64,000 nt of DNA, from positions 186,001-250,000 of the forward strand of contig NZ_JAAOTJ010000002.1 in the NCBI RefSeq assembly GCF_011297335.1, read 5' to 3'. Positions 26,369 through 35,326 of the stretch are shown piece after piece (positions within the stretch are counted from its first letter, which is position 1; every line of letters begins with the position of its first letter). The notes below the pieces were generated by a model. The model had not been told where the DNA came from. It did no database searches and worked only from the letters and a program-made list of their open reading frames with translations. The translations under genes were made by a program, and so were the position numbers. The stretch comes from Catellatospora methionotrophica (GTDB taxonomy: Bacteria; Actinomycetota; Actinomycetes; Mycobacteriales; Micromonosporaceae).

Positions 26369-27639
26369 GCGAGGTCATCGCCACCGTCTCCATCCGCGCA
26401 CCGCGTTCGGGCCCCGGCGTCGAGGTGTGCTTCGAGTTCCCCGCCACGGGCGAGACCGTGTACCTGCCGCTGCCCGACCGGCGCGCGCTGGAGGCGATGC
26501 GCCGCAAGGCCGGGGAGTACCTGCGCCGCGTGGTGCCGCTGGTCGCCCGGCTCAACGCGACCACCGAGCAGGCCGCCACCGCGCTGCGCATCCTGCTCAA
26601 CGCGGGCCGGGAACTCACCGGAATGCTGATCCCGGACGACATCGCCCGGTTCCTGCGGCTGGAGTCGGCGTTCCGGGCGGCGTGGCCGCTGTGGCAGGCC
26701 GCGCAGTGGGACGACCCGCACCGGCCGCTCCCGATGATCGAGCTGCACTGCCGGGACGAGACCCTGCCGCTGGAGCTGCTGCCGCTGTTCGACTTCGGTT
26801 CGCTACCGCCGCTGCGTACGTACGACGACCTGGTCCGGGCGGCGTCGCGCTTCCTCGGCTTCGCGACCGTGGTGCGCCGGGTGGTGCCCGCCCGCGCGAC
26901 CGCCGACTCCGTGCTGCGCAACGAGCCCGCGCTGCCGGTGCAGTTCCTGCGGCACCGCGAGCTCGGCAGCGCCCGCGACGAGGAGCGCTTCCTGGCCTCC
27001 CTCGGCGCTCACGTGCAGGTCGAGGGCCCGTGGCCGGTGTCGCAGGACGAGGAGGCCGTCCGCACCTCGCTGCTGCGGGCGCTGTACGACGGCGCGCCGC
27101 TGGACGGCGGCCCCGGTGACGGCGTTCCCGTCCAGGTGCAGCACTTCGCCTGCCACTGCGACACCAGCGCCGAGTTCGACGACGACTACGCGCTGGTCCT
27201 GTCGACGCGCAACGGCAAGACCCGCCGGGTGACCTTCGGCGAGCTGCGCGAGGGCTACTACGACCGGTTCTTCGCCGACCGGAGCACGGCGGGCCACCGC
27301 GCCGTGATCATCCTGAACGCGTGCGCGTCCTCGCGCACCAACCCGCTGACGGCGTACTCGTTCCCGCGCTGGTTCCTCAACCACGGGCACCGGGCGTTCA
27401 TCGGCACCGAGACCGACGTGCCCGACGGTGTCGCGGGCGGCTTCGCGGCAGCGTTCTACGGCCGGCTGCTGGAGGCGCGCCGCCCGCTCGGCGAGGCCGT
27501 CGTCTGGGCCCGCCGCGACCTGCTGCGCGACTTCCGCAACCCGCTCGGCCTGCTGTACGTCATGTACGGCGACACCCAGCTCACCGTCGAGCGGGCCCGC
27601 CCCGGCATCTACCGCGCGTCAGCCGGCCGGGCGGCGTAG
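26365..27639 (+). CDS. CHAT-domain caspase-like protease
   Basis: A 424-residue protein starting at TTG with GGGGAG upstream. The C-terminal half is a CHAT domain. The predicted catalytic His is in VQHFACHCDTS (His264), and the catalytic Cys in VIILNACASSRTNP (Cys320). Supporting blocks are PRWFLNHGHRAFIGTETDVPDGVAGGFAAAFYG and RNPLGLLYVMYGD. The N-terminal ~170 residues look like a sensor or adaptor (TVYLPLPDRRALEAM, LHCRDETLPLELLPLFDFG). CHAT proteases act in bacterial immunity and programmed cell death (for example TPR-CHAT/gasdermin and Csx29), so a role in conflict is plausible but unproven here. Confidence 0.85.
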   Translation: MSEVIATVSIRAPRSGPGVEVCFEFPATGETVYLPLPDRRALEAMRRKAGEYLRRVVPLVARLNATTEQAATALRILLNAGRELTGMLIPDDIARFLRLESAFRAAWPLWQAAQWDDPHRPLPMIELHCRDETLPLELLPLFDFGSLPPLRTYDDLVRAASRFLGFATVVRRVVPARATADSVLRNEPALPVQFLRHRELGSARDEERFLASLGAHVQVEGPWPVSQDEEAVRTSLLRALYDGAPLDGGPGDGVPVQVQHFACHCDTSAEFDDDYALVLSTRNGKTRRVTFGELREGYYDRFFADRSTAGHRAVIILNACASSRTNPLTAYSFPRWFLNHGHRAFIGTETDVPDGVAGGFAAAFYGRLLEARRPLGEAVVWARRDLLRDFRNPLGLLYVMYGDTQLTVERARPGIYRASAGRAA

Positions 27640-28050
27640 GCGCACCAGCAGCTCGTCGGCCAGCGGCACCAGGAACACCGCCATGGTCAGCACCACCCCG
27701 GCCGCGACCTGGTCCAGCCCGATCAGCGCGGCGGCGTGCGCGCTGGTGCCCACCGCCCAGCACAGGTAGGCCACGGCCGCCAGCACGTAGAAGTGCGGCA
27801 GCGGCCGCTCGTCGGCGGGCAGCTTCTGCCCGGCCAGCCACAGGTAGCCGACGGTCCCCGCCAGGCCGACCGCCACCAGCGTGATCAGCAGCGCCCGGCG
27901 CTCGGGCCCGACCACCGCGGCCAGCGGCACGAAGAACGCCAGCGTCTCCGCCGGGACGTACTTGACCAGCCGCTCGGGCAGCCCGTCCCCGCCGACCGGG
28001 CCCGCGTTCGGGCTGCGGAACCGCACGGGCGGGACGACGGTGCGAGGCAT
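27619..28050 (-). CDS. Four-helix membrane protein with YVPAE motif
   Basis: A 143-residue protein with four membrane helices. The segment LVKYVPAETLAFFVPLAAVVG opens the first helix. A KYxPAE motif entering a membrane helix is something I recall from small proteins near bacterial conflict genes, without an assigned function. The ATG has TGGAG 5 bases upstream. Its 3' end overlaps the convergent CHAT protease gene by 21 bases. It may be an effector or partner of the CHAT/PH pair, or merely adjacent. Confidence 0.75.
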   Translation of the reverse strand: MPRTVVPPVRFRSPNAGPVGGDGLPERLVKYVPAETLAFFVPLAAVVGPERRALLITLVAVGLAGTVGYLWLAGQKLPADERPLPHFYVLAAVAYLCWAVGTSAHAAALIGLDQVAAGVVLTMAVFLVPLADELLVRLRRPAG

Positions 28051-28152
28051 GGCCACTCCAGGGGTCGGCGGATCAAGACATTCAACACCATGCGTGCGTA
28101 CGCCGGGCGGACGAGTTGGCGTCCGGGTGCGCCGGTGTGTCAGTGTCGCGGG

Positions 28153-29454
28153 ATGACCACCCTGGGGAGCTCCGACGCCTGGCGACGCCCCGGCCCGACC
28201 GCCGAGCAGCGCCGGGCCGATGTGTTCATCGGGCTGGCGGTGACCGCGGTGGCGCTGTTCAACCTGACCCTGACCACGAGCACCGGCGCGTTCCATCTCG
28301 GCCCGCCGCCGAGCTGGCCCGAGCAGGTGTGCTGGTGCCTGGCGATCACCGTGCCGCTCGCGGTGCGCCGCCGCTTCCCGCTGACCATCGCCGTGGTCGT
28401 GTCGGCGGCGTTCATCGTCGCGCAGGTCCGGGCCGCGCCGGAGATGCAGCTCGCGACCGGGGCGCTGTTCTGCGCCATCTACACCGCCGGGGCCTGGGCG
28501 GGCGACCACCGCCGCTCGCGGCAGGTGCGGGCGGGCATCATCGCGGCGATGTTCTCCTGGCTGCTGCTGTCGATCGGGCTGTCGATCGACGCGGTGCCCG
28601 CGGACGCGTTCGAGGGCGCGCGGGGGCCGGTGCCGCCGCTGCTCGCGGCGATCGTCAGCGCGCTGCTGGTCAACGCGCTGATGTTCGGGTTCGCCTTCTT
28701 CTTCGGCGAGACGGCCTGGGTGGCCGCGCGCCGGGAGCACCAGCTGCACGAACAGGCCGAGCAGCTGCGCCGGGCCCGCGACGAGGCGGGGGAGCGGGCG
28801 GTCATGGGCGAGCGGCTGCGCATCGCCCGGGAGCTGCACGACGTCGTCGCCCACCACGTGTCGGTGATGGGTGTGCAGGCCGCGGCGAGCCGCCGGGTGA
28901 TGGACAAGGACCCGGCGCGGGCGCGTACGGCGCTGGCGGCGATCGAGCAGAGTGCCCGCACCGCGGTCGACGAGCTGCGCCGCATGCTCAGCCTGCTGCG
29001 CCGGGGCACCGGCACCGACGAGGGGCCCGCCACGGTCGGGGTCGAGCGGGTGGAGAGCCTGCTGGCCGGGGCCCGCGACGCCGGTCTGGCGGCCCGGTTC
29101 GGCGTGTTCGGCGCGCCGGTGCCGCTGCCGGACTCGCTGTCGCAGGCCGCGTACCGGATCGTGCAGGAGTCGGTGACCAACACCCTCAAGCACGCCGGGG
29201 CGACGACCATCGACGTACGCATCCGCTATCTGGCTCAGGAGCTGGAGGTGGAGTCCACCGATGACGGCCGCGGGAGCCGCGCCGACCGGCCCGGCGCCGG
29301 TCTGGGGCTGATCGGCATGCGTGAGCGGGTCGCCGCGCACGACGGCACGCTGGAGGTCGGCCCGCGGCCGCAGGGCGGCTTCCGGGTGCGGGCCAGGTTC
29401 CCGCTCGCGGCACAGCCGCTGTGCCCGGTCGAGTCGGCGGAGGCGGCCGCATGA
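28153..29454 (+). CDS. Sensor histidine kinase, NarL/DesK-type
   Basis: A 433-residue kinase. Four to six N-terminal membrane helices (residues about 25-185) lead to a coiled segment (REHQLHEQAEQLRRARDEA). The HisKA_3 box is ERLRIARELHDVVAHHVSVM, with the phosphoaccepting His in RELHD. The HATPase has N box QESVTNTLKHAG and G boxes DDGRG and GLGLIGMRERV. It transfers phosphate to the response regulator encoded next with a 4-base overlap. The signal is unknown. Confidence 0.93.
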   Translation: MTTLGSSDAWRRPGPTAEQRRADVFIGLAVTAVALFNLTLTTSTGAFHLGPPPSWPEQVCWCLAITVPLAVRRRFPLTIAVVVSAAFIVAQVRAAPEMQLATGALFCAIYTAGAWAGDHRRSRQVRAGIIAAMFSWLLLSIGLSIDAVPADAFEGARGPVPPLLAAIVSALLVNALMFGFAFFFGETAWVAARREHQLHEQAEQLRRARDEAGERAVMGERLRIARELHDVVAHHVSVMGVQAAASRRVMDKDPARARTALAAIEQSARTAVDELRRMLSLLRRGTGTDEGPATVGVERVESLLAGARDAGLAARFGVFGAPVPLPDSLSQAAYRIVQESVTNTLKHAGATTIDVRIRYLAQELEVESTDDGRGSRADRPGAGLGLIGMRERVAAHDGTLEVGPRPQGGFRVRARFPLAAQPLCPVESAEAAA

Positions 29455-30161
29455 GCGGGCGTTCCACGCAGCCGGTCAGCGGCGGAGCCGACGATCCGGA
29501 CGTGATCCGGATCCTGGTCGCCGACGACCACCGGCTGGTGCGTACCGGGTTCCGGGTCATCCTGGAGACGGAGGACGACCTGACGGTCGTCGGTGAGGCC
29601 GCCGACGGAGAGGAGGCTGTCGCGCTGGCCGCGCAGACCGCGCCGGACGTGGTGCTGATGGACGTGGAGATGCCCGGCACGGACGGGCTGGAGGCGACCC
29701 GGCGCATCGCCGCCGCCGGTGACGGCCCGGCGGTGCTGATCCTCACCACCTTCGACCGCGACGACTACCTGTTCGCCGCCCTGCAGGCGGGGGCCAGCGG
29801 GTTCATGCTGAAGAACGGCTCGCCGGAGGCGCTGATCGAGGCGGTGCGGGTGCTGGCGCGCGGCGACGCGCTGCTCGCCCCGGAGATCACCCGCCGGGTC
29901 ATCGCGAAGTTCGCCCGGCCCGCCGCCACGCCGCCCTCGGCCTCGGCGCAGGAGCTGAAGGAGCTGACACCGCGCGAGTACGAGGTGCTGGTCCTGCTGG
30001 CCGGCGGCGCGACCAACGCCGAGATCGCCACCCGGCTCTACCTGGGCGAGGCGACCGTGAAGACGCACGTCAGCCGGGTGCTGGCGAAGCTGCGGCTGCG
30101 CGACCGCACCCAGGCGGTGGTGTTCGCGTACGAGCACGGCGTGGTCACCCCCGGCGGCTGA
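29451..30161 (+). CDS. NarL/LuxR-family response regulator
   Basis: A 236-residue regulator. The receiver domain has the acidic pocket VADDHRLVR, the phospho-acceptor Asp in VVLMDVEMPG, the Thr in LILTTFDRDD, and Lys in FMLKNGSPE. The C-terminal LuxR helix-turn-helix reads LTPREYEVLVLLAGGATNAEIA and TVKTHVSRVLAKL. It is coupled to the kinase gene (ATGA). The ABC-2 transporter that follows, 80 bases on, is the likely regulated target, as is common for such pairs. Confidence 0.94.
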   Translation: MSGRSTQPVSGGADDPDVIRILVADDHRLVRTGFRVILETEDDLTVVGEAADGEEAVALAAQTAPDVVLMDVEMPGTDGLEATRRIAAAGDGPAVLILTTFDRDDYLFAALQAGASGFMLKNGSPEALIEAVRVLARGDALLAPEITRRVIAKFARPAATPPSASAQELKELTPREYEVLVLLAGGATNAEIATRLYLGEATVKTHVSRVLAKLRLRDRTQAVVFAYEHGVVTPGG

Positions 30162-30226
30162 CGGATCCCCCTCGCGGCGGAGACAAGATCGATCCCTGGG
30201 CTGACTTCAGCGCGCCGCGCCGCGCC

Positions 30227-30232
30227 TACCGT
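30227..30232 (+). promoter_or_regulatory. Leaderless -10 box of ABC transporter genes
   Basis: TACCGT lies 8 bases before the ATG at 30241, and no ribosome site is present. This suggests a separate, leaderless promoter for the ABC genes, independent of the two-component genes. Confidence 0.4.
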
Positions 30233-30240
30233 CGTCGGGT

Positions 30241-31134
30241 ATGACGACAGTGCTCCGCCTGAACGCGGTGAGCCGCAGGTTCGGCGACCGGCAGGTGCTC
30301 GACGACGTCTCGTTCGACGTGACCGCCGGGCGCATGACCGGGTTCGTCGGCGCGAACGGCGCCGGCAAGACCACCTCCATGCGCATCATCATGGGCGTGC
30401 TCGCCCCCGACGCCGGCGAGGTGACCTGGGCGGGTGCCCGGATGACCCGCGAGGTGCGCCGCAAGATCGGCTACATGCCCGAGGAGCGCGGCCTCTACCC
30501 GAAGATGTCCGTCCGCGACCAGCTGATCTACCTCGGCCGCCTGCACGGGCTGGGCCACGACGCGGTACGCCGCAACGCCGAGGAGCTGATCGAGTGGCTG
30601 AGCCTGGGCGAGCGGGCCGGTGACCCGCTGGAGAAGCTGTCGCTGGGCAACCAGCAGCGGGCCCAGATCGCCGCGGCGCTGATCCACGAACCGGACATCC
30701 TCGTGCTCGACGAGCCGTTCTCCGGCCTCGACCCGATCGCCGTGGACACCGTGGTGGAGGTGCTGCGGGACCGGACCAAGCGCGGCGTGCCGGTGCTGTT
30801 CTCCAGCCACCAGCTCGACGTCGTCGAGCGCCTGTGCGACGACCTGGTCATCATCGCGGCCGGGCGGATCCGCGCCGCGGGCGCGCGCGGGCAGCTGCGC
30901 GCCGAGCACACGCTGCCCCGGTACACCCTGACCGTCGACGGCGACGCGGGCTGGCTGCGTGACCATCCGGGCGTGCGGCTGCTCGACCTCGACGGCGCGC
31001 ACGCGGTCTTCGAGCTCACCCCGTCGGCCGACGAGCAGCAGGTGCTGCAGGCGGCCCTGTCCCGTGGCCCGGTGCGCGCGTTCGGCCCGGTCACCCCGTC
31101 CCTCGCAGAGATCTTCCGGGAGGTCTCCCAGTGA
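30241..31134 (+). CDS. ABC-2 type transporter ATPase (NatA-like)
   Basis: A 297-residue ATPase. Walker A is GANGAGKTTSM, the Q-loop region is IGYMPEERGLYPKM, the signature is LSLGNQQRAQIAAAL, Walker B is ILVLDEPFSGLDP, and the H-loop FSSHQLD. The YMPEERGLYPKM wording is typical of NatA/DUF4162 exporters. The C-terminal 80 residues (YTLTVDGDAGWL...) are the DUF4162-like tail. It is coupled by a 4-base overlap with the permease gene. Likely an export system; the substrate (Na+, drug or peptide) is unknown. Confidence 0.92.
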   Translation: MTTVLRLNAVSRRFGDRQVLDDVSFDVTAGRMTGFVGANGAGKTTSMRIIMGVLAPDAGEVTWAGARMTREVRRKIGYMPEERGLYPKMSVRDQLIYLGRLHGLGHDAVRRNAEELIEWLSLGERAGDPLEKLSLGNQQRAQIAAALIHEPDILVLDEPFSGLDPIAVDTVVEVLRDRTKRGVPVLFSSHQLDVVERLCDDLVIIAAGRIRAAGARGQLRAEHTLPRYTLTVDGDAGWLRDHPGVRLLDLDGAHAVFELTPSADEQQVLQAALSRGPVRAFGPVTPSLAEIFREVSQ

Positions 31135-32225
31135 ACACCTTCGAAGCCGTACGCGTCGTGGCCGCCCGCGAGATCAGGGTGAAGCTGCGTGACAAGACGT
31201 TCCTGTTCAGCACCGTGTTCTTCCTGCTGTTCTCGGTCGGTGCGACGCTGCTGCCGGTGCTGCTGGGCGGCGGCCCGCCGTCGGTCGCGGTGGTCGGCAC
31301 GGCCCCGGCCGCACTCGGCGCGGCCGAGCTGGACGTGCGTACGGTCGCCGACGAGGCGACCGCGCGGGCCCAGGTCCGCGACGGCGACGTCGACGCGGCA
31401 CTGCTCGGCGACGGCACCGTGGTCGCGCTGACCGACGCCCCCAGCGACCTGGTGAACGCGCTGAGCACCCGGCCGACCGTCGAGCTGCTCGACCCGAGCG
31501 CGCTCGACGACACGCTGATGGTGCTGGTGCCCATGTTCTTCGCGCTGATCTTCTTCTTCGTGTCGCTGATGTTCGGCCTGCAGATCGCGCAGAGCGTCAC
31601 CGAGGAGAAGCAGACCCGCGTGGTCGAGATCCTGGCCGCCGCGGTGCCGGTGCGGGTGCTGCTGGCGGGCAAGGTGCTGGCCGGTGCGGTGCTCGCGATG
31701 GGGCAGATCGCGCTGATCGCCGTGGTCGCGCTGGCCGGGATGCGGGTGGCCGGTCCCGCCGACGGTGGCCTGCTGACCCTGCTCGGACCCGCCATCGGCT
31801 GGTTCCTGCCGTTCTTCCTCGTCGGCTTCGTGATGCTGGCGGCCCTGTGGGCCGCGGTCGGCGCGCTGGTCGACCGGCAGGAGGATCTGAGCGGCGCGTC
31901 GATGCCGGTGCAGATGATCGTCCTGTTGCCGTTCTTCGGGGTGGCCATGTTCAGCGGCGACCCGGCCGTGATGAAGGTGCTGTCGTACATCCCGTTCACG
32001 GCGCCGACGGCGATGCCGGTGCGGCTGTTCCAGGGTGACGCGGCGGGCTGGGAGCCGGTCGTGTCGCTGGTGCTGCTCGCGGTCACCGCGCTGGGCGTGC
32101 TGCTCGTCGGCGCCCGGCTCTACGAGGGCTCGCTGCTGCGCAGCAACGGCCGTATCTCGATGGCGAGCGCCTGGCGCGACCGTGAGGCCCGCCGCCTGGC
32201 CGACCTCGACGCCGAGTCCGCCTGA
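31131..32225 (+). CDS. ABC-2 type transporter permease (NatB-like)
   Basis: A 364-residue permease of the ABC2_membrane_3 kind. One N-terminal helix (FLFSTVFFLLFSVGATLLPVLL) precedes a ~120-residue external domain, then five helices (including MVLVPMFFALIFFFVSLMFG and GPAIGWFLPFFLVGFVML). The cytosolic loop EEKQTRVVEILAAAVPVRVLL is the family signature that contacts the ATPase. A hairpin terminator follows at 32240-32298, closing the unit. Confidence 0.9.
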   Translation: MNTFEAVRVVAAREIRVKLRDKTFLFSTVFFLLFSVGATLLPVLLGGGPPSVAVVGTAPAALGAAELDVRTVADEATARAQVRDGDVDAALLGDGTVVALTDAPSDLVNALSTRPTVELLDPSALDDTLMVLVPMFFALIFFFVSLMFGLQIAQSVTEEKQTRVVEILAAAVPVRVLLAGKVLAGAVLAMGQIALIAVVALAGMRVAGPADGGLLTLLGPAIGWFLPFFLVGFVMLAALWAAVGALVDRQEDLSGASMPVQMIVLLPFFGVAMFSGDPAVMKVLSYIPFTAPTAMPVRLFQGDAAGWEPVVSLVLLAVTALGVLLVGARLYEGSLLRSNGRISMASAWRDREARRLADLDAESA

Positions 32226-32239
32226 TCGGCGATCGCCGC

Positions 32240-32298
32240 TCCGGGCGACCGTGAACCTGCGGCACGGCATGCGTGCGGACGGGTCACGGTCGCCCGGA
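32240..32298 (+). terminator. Rho-independent-like hairpin after ABC operon
   Basis: Arms 32240-32257 and 32281-32298 pair at 17 of 18 positions (TCCGGGCGACCGTGA stem), and the loop contains a smaller GCAC/GTGC stem. It begins 15 bases after the permease stop codon. No U-tract is present, as is usual in actinomycetes. Confidence 0.6.
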
Positions 32299-32392
32299 TG
32301 TTCGACCACGCGGCGCAGGATCTGCGGCGAACCCGCACTCGGAAAACCGTTCGGCGACGGGAATGTGCGGTTGTGACGCGTTCGCTCGTTAC

Positions 32393-32674
32393 ATGATCGT
32401 GCGGGAACGCGAGGGCGTGTCGATCAGGCTTGTGATCAGGAACGACGGCAGGACGTACGTGCGCGTGACCTGGCTGCGCACCCGGCATCGGGTGTCGACC
32501 CAGTCCCGGGCGGGCCGTTCCTATCTCGCCGCCGTGCGCGACCTGCAACTGGCCGCGGGCCGGTTACGTGCCGCGGGCCCCTACCCCGGCGGCTGCGATC
32601 AGGTCGACGCGTTCCGGCAGGTCCGCTCGGCCTGGCTGGCGGTGGTCGTGTCCCGGCACCGTCTGCAGCGCTGA
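32393..32674 (+). CDS. Small basic hypothetical protein
   Basis: A 93-residue frame, MIVREREGVSIRLVIRNDG-RTYVRVTWLRTRHRVSTQSRAG and on to VVVSRHRLQR. It is strongly basic and may start at this ATG or at an upstream ATG (32363); neither has a good ribosome site. It lies between the ABC terminator and a convergent membrane-protein gene. It resembles no family I recognise. The position and regular codon use support a real gene weakly. Confidence 0.4.
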   Translation: MIVREREGVSIRLVIRNDGRTYVRVTWLRTRHRVSTQSRAGRSYLAAVRDLQLAAGRLRAAGPYPGGCDQVDAFRQVRSAWLAVVVSRHRLQR

Positions 32675-32696
32675 GCGCCGCAGGCGGTGCGCGGGG

Positions 32697-33677
32697 TCAG
32701 CCCAGCTCGGCCAGCAGGTGCGGGGTACGCAGGTTGCGTGCCACCACCGCGCGCCGTTCCAGGTAGGTCACCAGCACGGACGGGAACAGCAGCATCGCGA
32801 CCGGCACCTCGAACGCCGCCGACGCGGTCACCGCGGCGATGGCGAGGCCGAGGCCCAGCTGGTCACCCACCCCGGCCGAGAACCCGAGCACCGCGCCGGC
32901 GGCCTCGATCACATGGTTGTACCGGTACGCCAGGTACAGGACCACGCCGGGCACCGCCAGCCGGACGGCGTTGGCCCAGAAGGCGTTGTTCACCGTGTCG
33001 AAGGCGCGCTGCAGCGCCTTGCGGCGTTCGAACAGGACGGCCGGTCCGACCATGCCCGCGATCATCATGAAGTAGCCGAGCGCGATCACGGTGGGCACCA
33101 GCGCGGCGAAGGAGAAGATGGTGGCGAAGCACAGGAAGAAGCTGACGATGGCGACAGCGGTGATCAGGTAGGTGACCAGGCTCCAGGCCAGCATCGCCGG
33201 GACGCGGCGCAGCCCGTACGCCAGGGCACGCCCGACGGGGGCGGGCAGCCCCGCCGCCTGCCGGACCGCGGACCAGGTCGCCGCGGCGTACCCCAGCAGC
33301 CGGAACGGCAGCGCCGTCAGCAGCATGAGCACGACCACGGTGAGGACCAGCGTGCCGACGCCCTCGGCCACCCGGTCGCTGACGAGCATGACCTGGCCGG
33401 CGTCGCTGTTCCAGAGCGTGATCAGACCGGCCACGGCCGCGGTGTACAGCAGGAAGCCGGGCACCGCGTGCGTGATCGCGAAGATCGCCAGCTGCTGCCG
33501 CCAGCCGCGCCGCAGCACGCCGGTCGTCTTGCGCGCCCAGCCGGACAGGCCCTCGCCGGGCACGTTCACCAGCACCTCGGGCCCGGTCGGCAGCTCCGGC
33601 GGAAAGGCGTCGTCCGGGGGCAGGAAGCCGCCGCTCGGGACGGGACCGGGATGGGAGTAGGGGTCGGTCGTGGACAC
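32697..33677 (-). CDS. Multi-pass membrane protein
   Basis: A 326-residue protein with a Pro-rich cytosolic N-terminus (PYSHPGPVPSGGFLPPDDAFPPELP) and about six membrane helices (including AIFAITHAVPGFLLYTAAVAGLITL, GTLVLTVVVLMLLTALPF, YLITAVAIVSFFLCFATIF, VPTVIALGYFMMIAGMVGPAVLF). It has no recognised domain. The GTG start at 33677 is preferred because GGAG lies 6 bases upstream. The ATG four codons earlier (33689) has no ribosome site. Confidence 0.7.
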   Translation of the reverse strand: MSTTDPYSHPGPVPSGGFLPPDDAFPPELPTGPEVLVNVPGEGLSGWARKTTGVLRRGWRQQLAIFAITHAVPGFLLYTAAVAGLITLWNSDAGQVMLVSDRVAEGVGTLVLTVVVLMLLTALPFRLLGYAAATWSAVRQAAGLPAPVGRALAYGLRRVPAMLAWSLVTYLITAVAIVSFFLCFATIFSFAALVPTVIALGYFMMIAGMVGPAVLFERRKALQRAFDTVNNAFWANAVRLAVPGVVLYLAYRYNHVIEAAGAVLGFSAGVGDQLGLGLAIAAVTASAAFEVPVAMLLFPSVLVTYLERRAVVARNLRTPHLLAELG

Positions 33678-33914
33678 GCGGGACTCCATGATCGGCGGGA
33701 TGGTGGCCCAGTGTGGCACGCGCCCGGCCGGGCCGGTGTCCGCCGTCCGGGGCGGTGTCCGTGATCGTGAGCGCATGTCATGATCAGCGGTCGGACCGCG
33801 GACTCCGACCTGGACGGTCGTTCGCAGGAGCCTTCGGCATGGCACGTGCCAAGTCGGGGTGGTCGCCGTGATCGCGCGATAGGGTCGCCTAAGCAAGATC
33901 CGGTGGGGGGACCG

Positions 33915-34481
33915 ATGGACGTGCTCGACGTGGAGTCCGCTGAGCGGGTGGCGCAGGGTGGCCGTGCCCGCCACCGCCGGCCGGGCCTGTCCCGGCGCTG
34001 GCTGCGGGCCGGGGCGGCGCTGATCGTGCTCGTCCTGCTGGTGCTGTGGTACGTGCTGTCGCGCGGCCACACGGTGCACGACCCGCGCGCCTACCCCGGC
34101 AGCCAGTCACAGGACCTGCCCGGCACCCTGCGCCGCTACCGTCTCGGCCTGCCCGACTGCGCCACCGGCAGCGTGCGCTACCACCGGTATGCCCAGTGGG
34201 AGGCGGACGCGTTCTACCTGCACTTCGCGGGAGACCGGCACTGCATGAACCAGTTCCTCGTGCTCAACGGCATGTTCCTGACCGGCGAGCCGGAGGAGTC
34301 GGCCGGTCTGCCCTTCGACCCGAAGACGACGGCGGGCTTCGGCTGGCCGCAGGACCACGACCGCCGGTACCGCTCGGTGCACCGTCGGCCCGTCTCGGGT
34401 GACCCGCTGGTCGACGTCGACGTGGCACTGTACGCATCCGGCGAGTCCACCGAGGTGTACCTGCACGCCGGCATCGTCTGA
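33915..34481 (+). CDS. Single-pass membrane protein with external domain
   Basis: A 188-residue protein: a basic N-terminus (GGRARHRRPGLSRRWLR), one membrane helix (AALIVLVLLVLWYVLS, about 38-54), then an external domain of about 130 residues with two cysteines (LPDCATG and DRHCMNQF) that may form a disulfide. The ATG has GGTGGGGGG upstream. No family recognised. Possibly in one unit with the next gene, 135 bases away. Confidence 0.7.
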   Translation: MDVLDVESAERVAQGGRARHRRPGLSRRWLRAGAALIVLVLLVLWYVLSRGHTVHDPRAYPGSQSQDLPGTLRRYRLGLPDCATGSVRYHRYAQWEADAFYLHFAGDRHCMNQFLVLNGMFLTGEPEESAGLPFDPKTTAGFGWPQDHDRRYRSVHRRPVSGDPLVDVDVALYASGESTEVYLHAGIV

Positions 34482-34616
34482 CCCGGCGCGATATCTGTGT
34501 AAACGGACCCGATCCGGTCCGGACACTCTGGATGGGAGCGTGCCCATTGATCTACGCTCATCGCTGCGCCCCCTGCCCGGGGTGGTGCGCCACGGACAGA
34601 GCAGAGGTAGCGCCCG

Positions 34617-35216
34617 ATGACCGAGAACGAGCCCGTACCCGAACAACGGTCCCTCGCCGCCGAGGAGCCGCCGCAGGATCCCCCCGACGCCGCGCAGGCC
34701 GCGGTCTGGCGCAACGGACTGACCGCGGTGACCGCGCTGCTCGCCGCCGTGCTCGTGCTACGCGGCCCCGCCGAACTCGCCAGCGTGCACTGGAGCGTGC
34801 GGGTGCTGTCCGCCGCCCTGCTGCTGGCCGGATTCGCGCTGCTGGTGCGAGCGGTCCTGCTCGCCATCGCGGCCGCGTCGGCACCTGCCGGGCAGCCTGT
34901 CTCGGCCCTGACGCCGGTACGCCGCCTCGCGGTGGTCGGGCTGGCCGTGCTCGGCGCGACGGTGCTGCTCGGCTGGCTCGCCCCGGCTGCCCCCACCCCT
35001 GCCAAGCTCATTCAGCTCACTTACGACCACGGGATCATCTGCGGTCTGGTCTCGCTGGAGCCTGACGGCTACGTCACCGTGCTGCCCGATCCGGGCCAGG
35101 CCCCGAACCGGATCACCGCCAAGGCGCGCACCCTCGTTCCCGTCGCGGCCGTCCACGGTATGACCGAGGTCGGCGTCTGCGAACCACCGGCGACGCTGCC
35201 GACCCCGGCCCCCTGA
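34617..35216 (+). CDS. Three-helix membrane protein with external domain
   Basis: A 199-residue protein with an acidic, Pro-rich N-terminus (TENEPVPEQRSLAAEEPPQD), three membrane helices (about 35-55, 62-85, 98-115) and a C-terminal ~75-residue tail that would lie outside (KLIQLTYDHGIICGLVSLEPDGYVTV). The tail has two cysteines. Family not recognised. It ends 110 bases before a convergent lectin gene; a perfect hairpin lies between them. Confidence 0.65.
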   Translation: MTENEPVPEQRSLAAEEPPQDPPDAAQAAVWRNGLTAVTALLAAVLVLRGPAELASVHWSVRVLSAALLLAGFALLVRAVLLAIAAASAPAGQPVSALTPVRRLAVVGLAVLGATVLLGWLAPAAPTPAKLIQLTYDHGIICGLVSLEPDGYVTVLPDPGQAPNRITAKARTLVPVAAVHGMTEVGVCEPPATLPTPAP

Positions 35217-35260
35217 CCTGCTTCGGTCTCCGCCATCCTGCCAGCCCCGTGGGACGGCGA

Positions 35261-35309
35261 GGCGGCCTGTCCTGCCCACACCGGTGACGGTCCGGAAGGA
35301 CAGGCCGCC
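35261..35309. terminator. Perfect 13-bp hairpin between convergent genes
   Basis: Arms GGCGGCCTGTCCT (35261-35273) and its exact complement (35297-35309) with a 23-base loop. It lies between the ends of the membrane-protein gene (35216) and the ricin-type lectin gene (35327), so it can stop transcription from both sides. Confidence 0.6.
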
Positions 35310-35326
35310 ACCAGCGGGCCTGCCGG

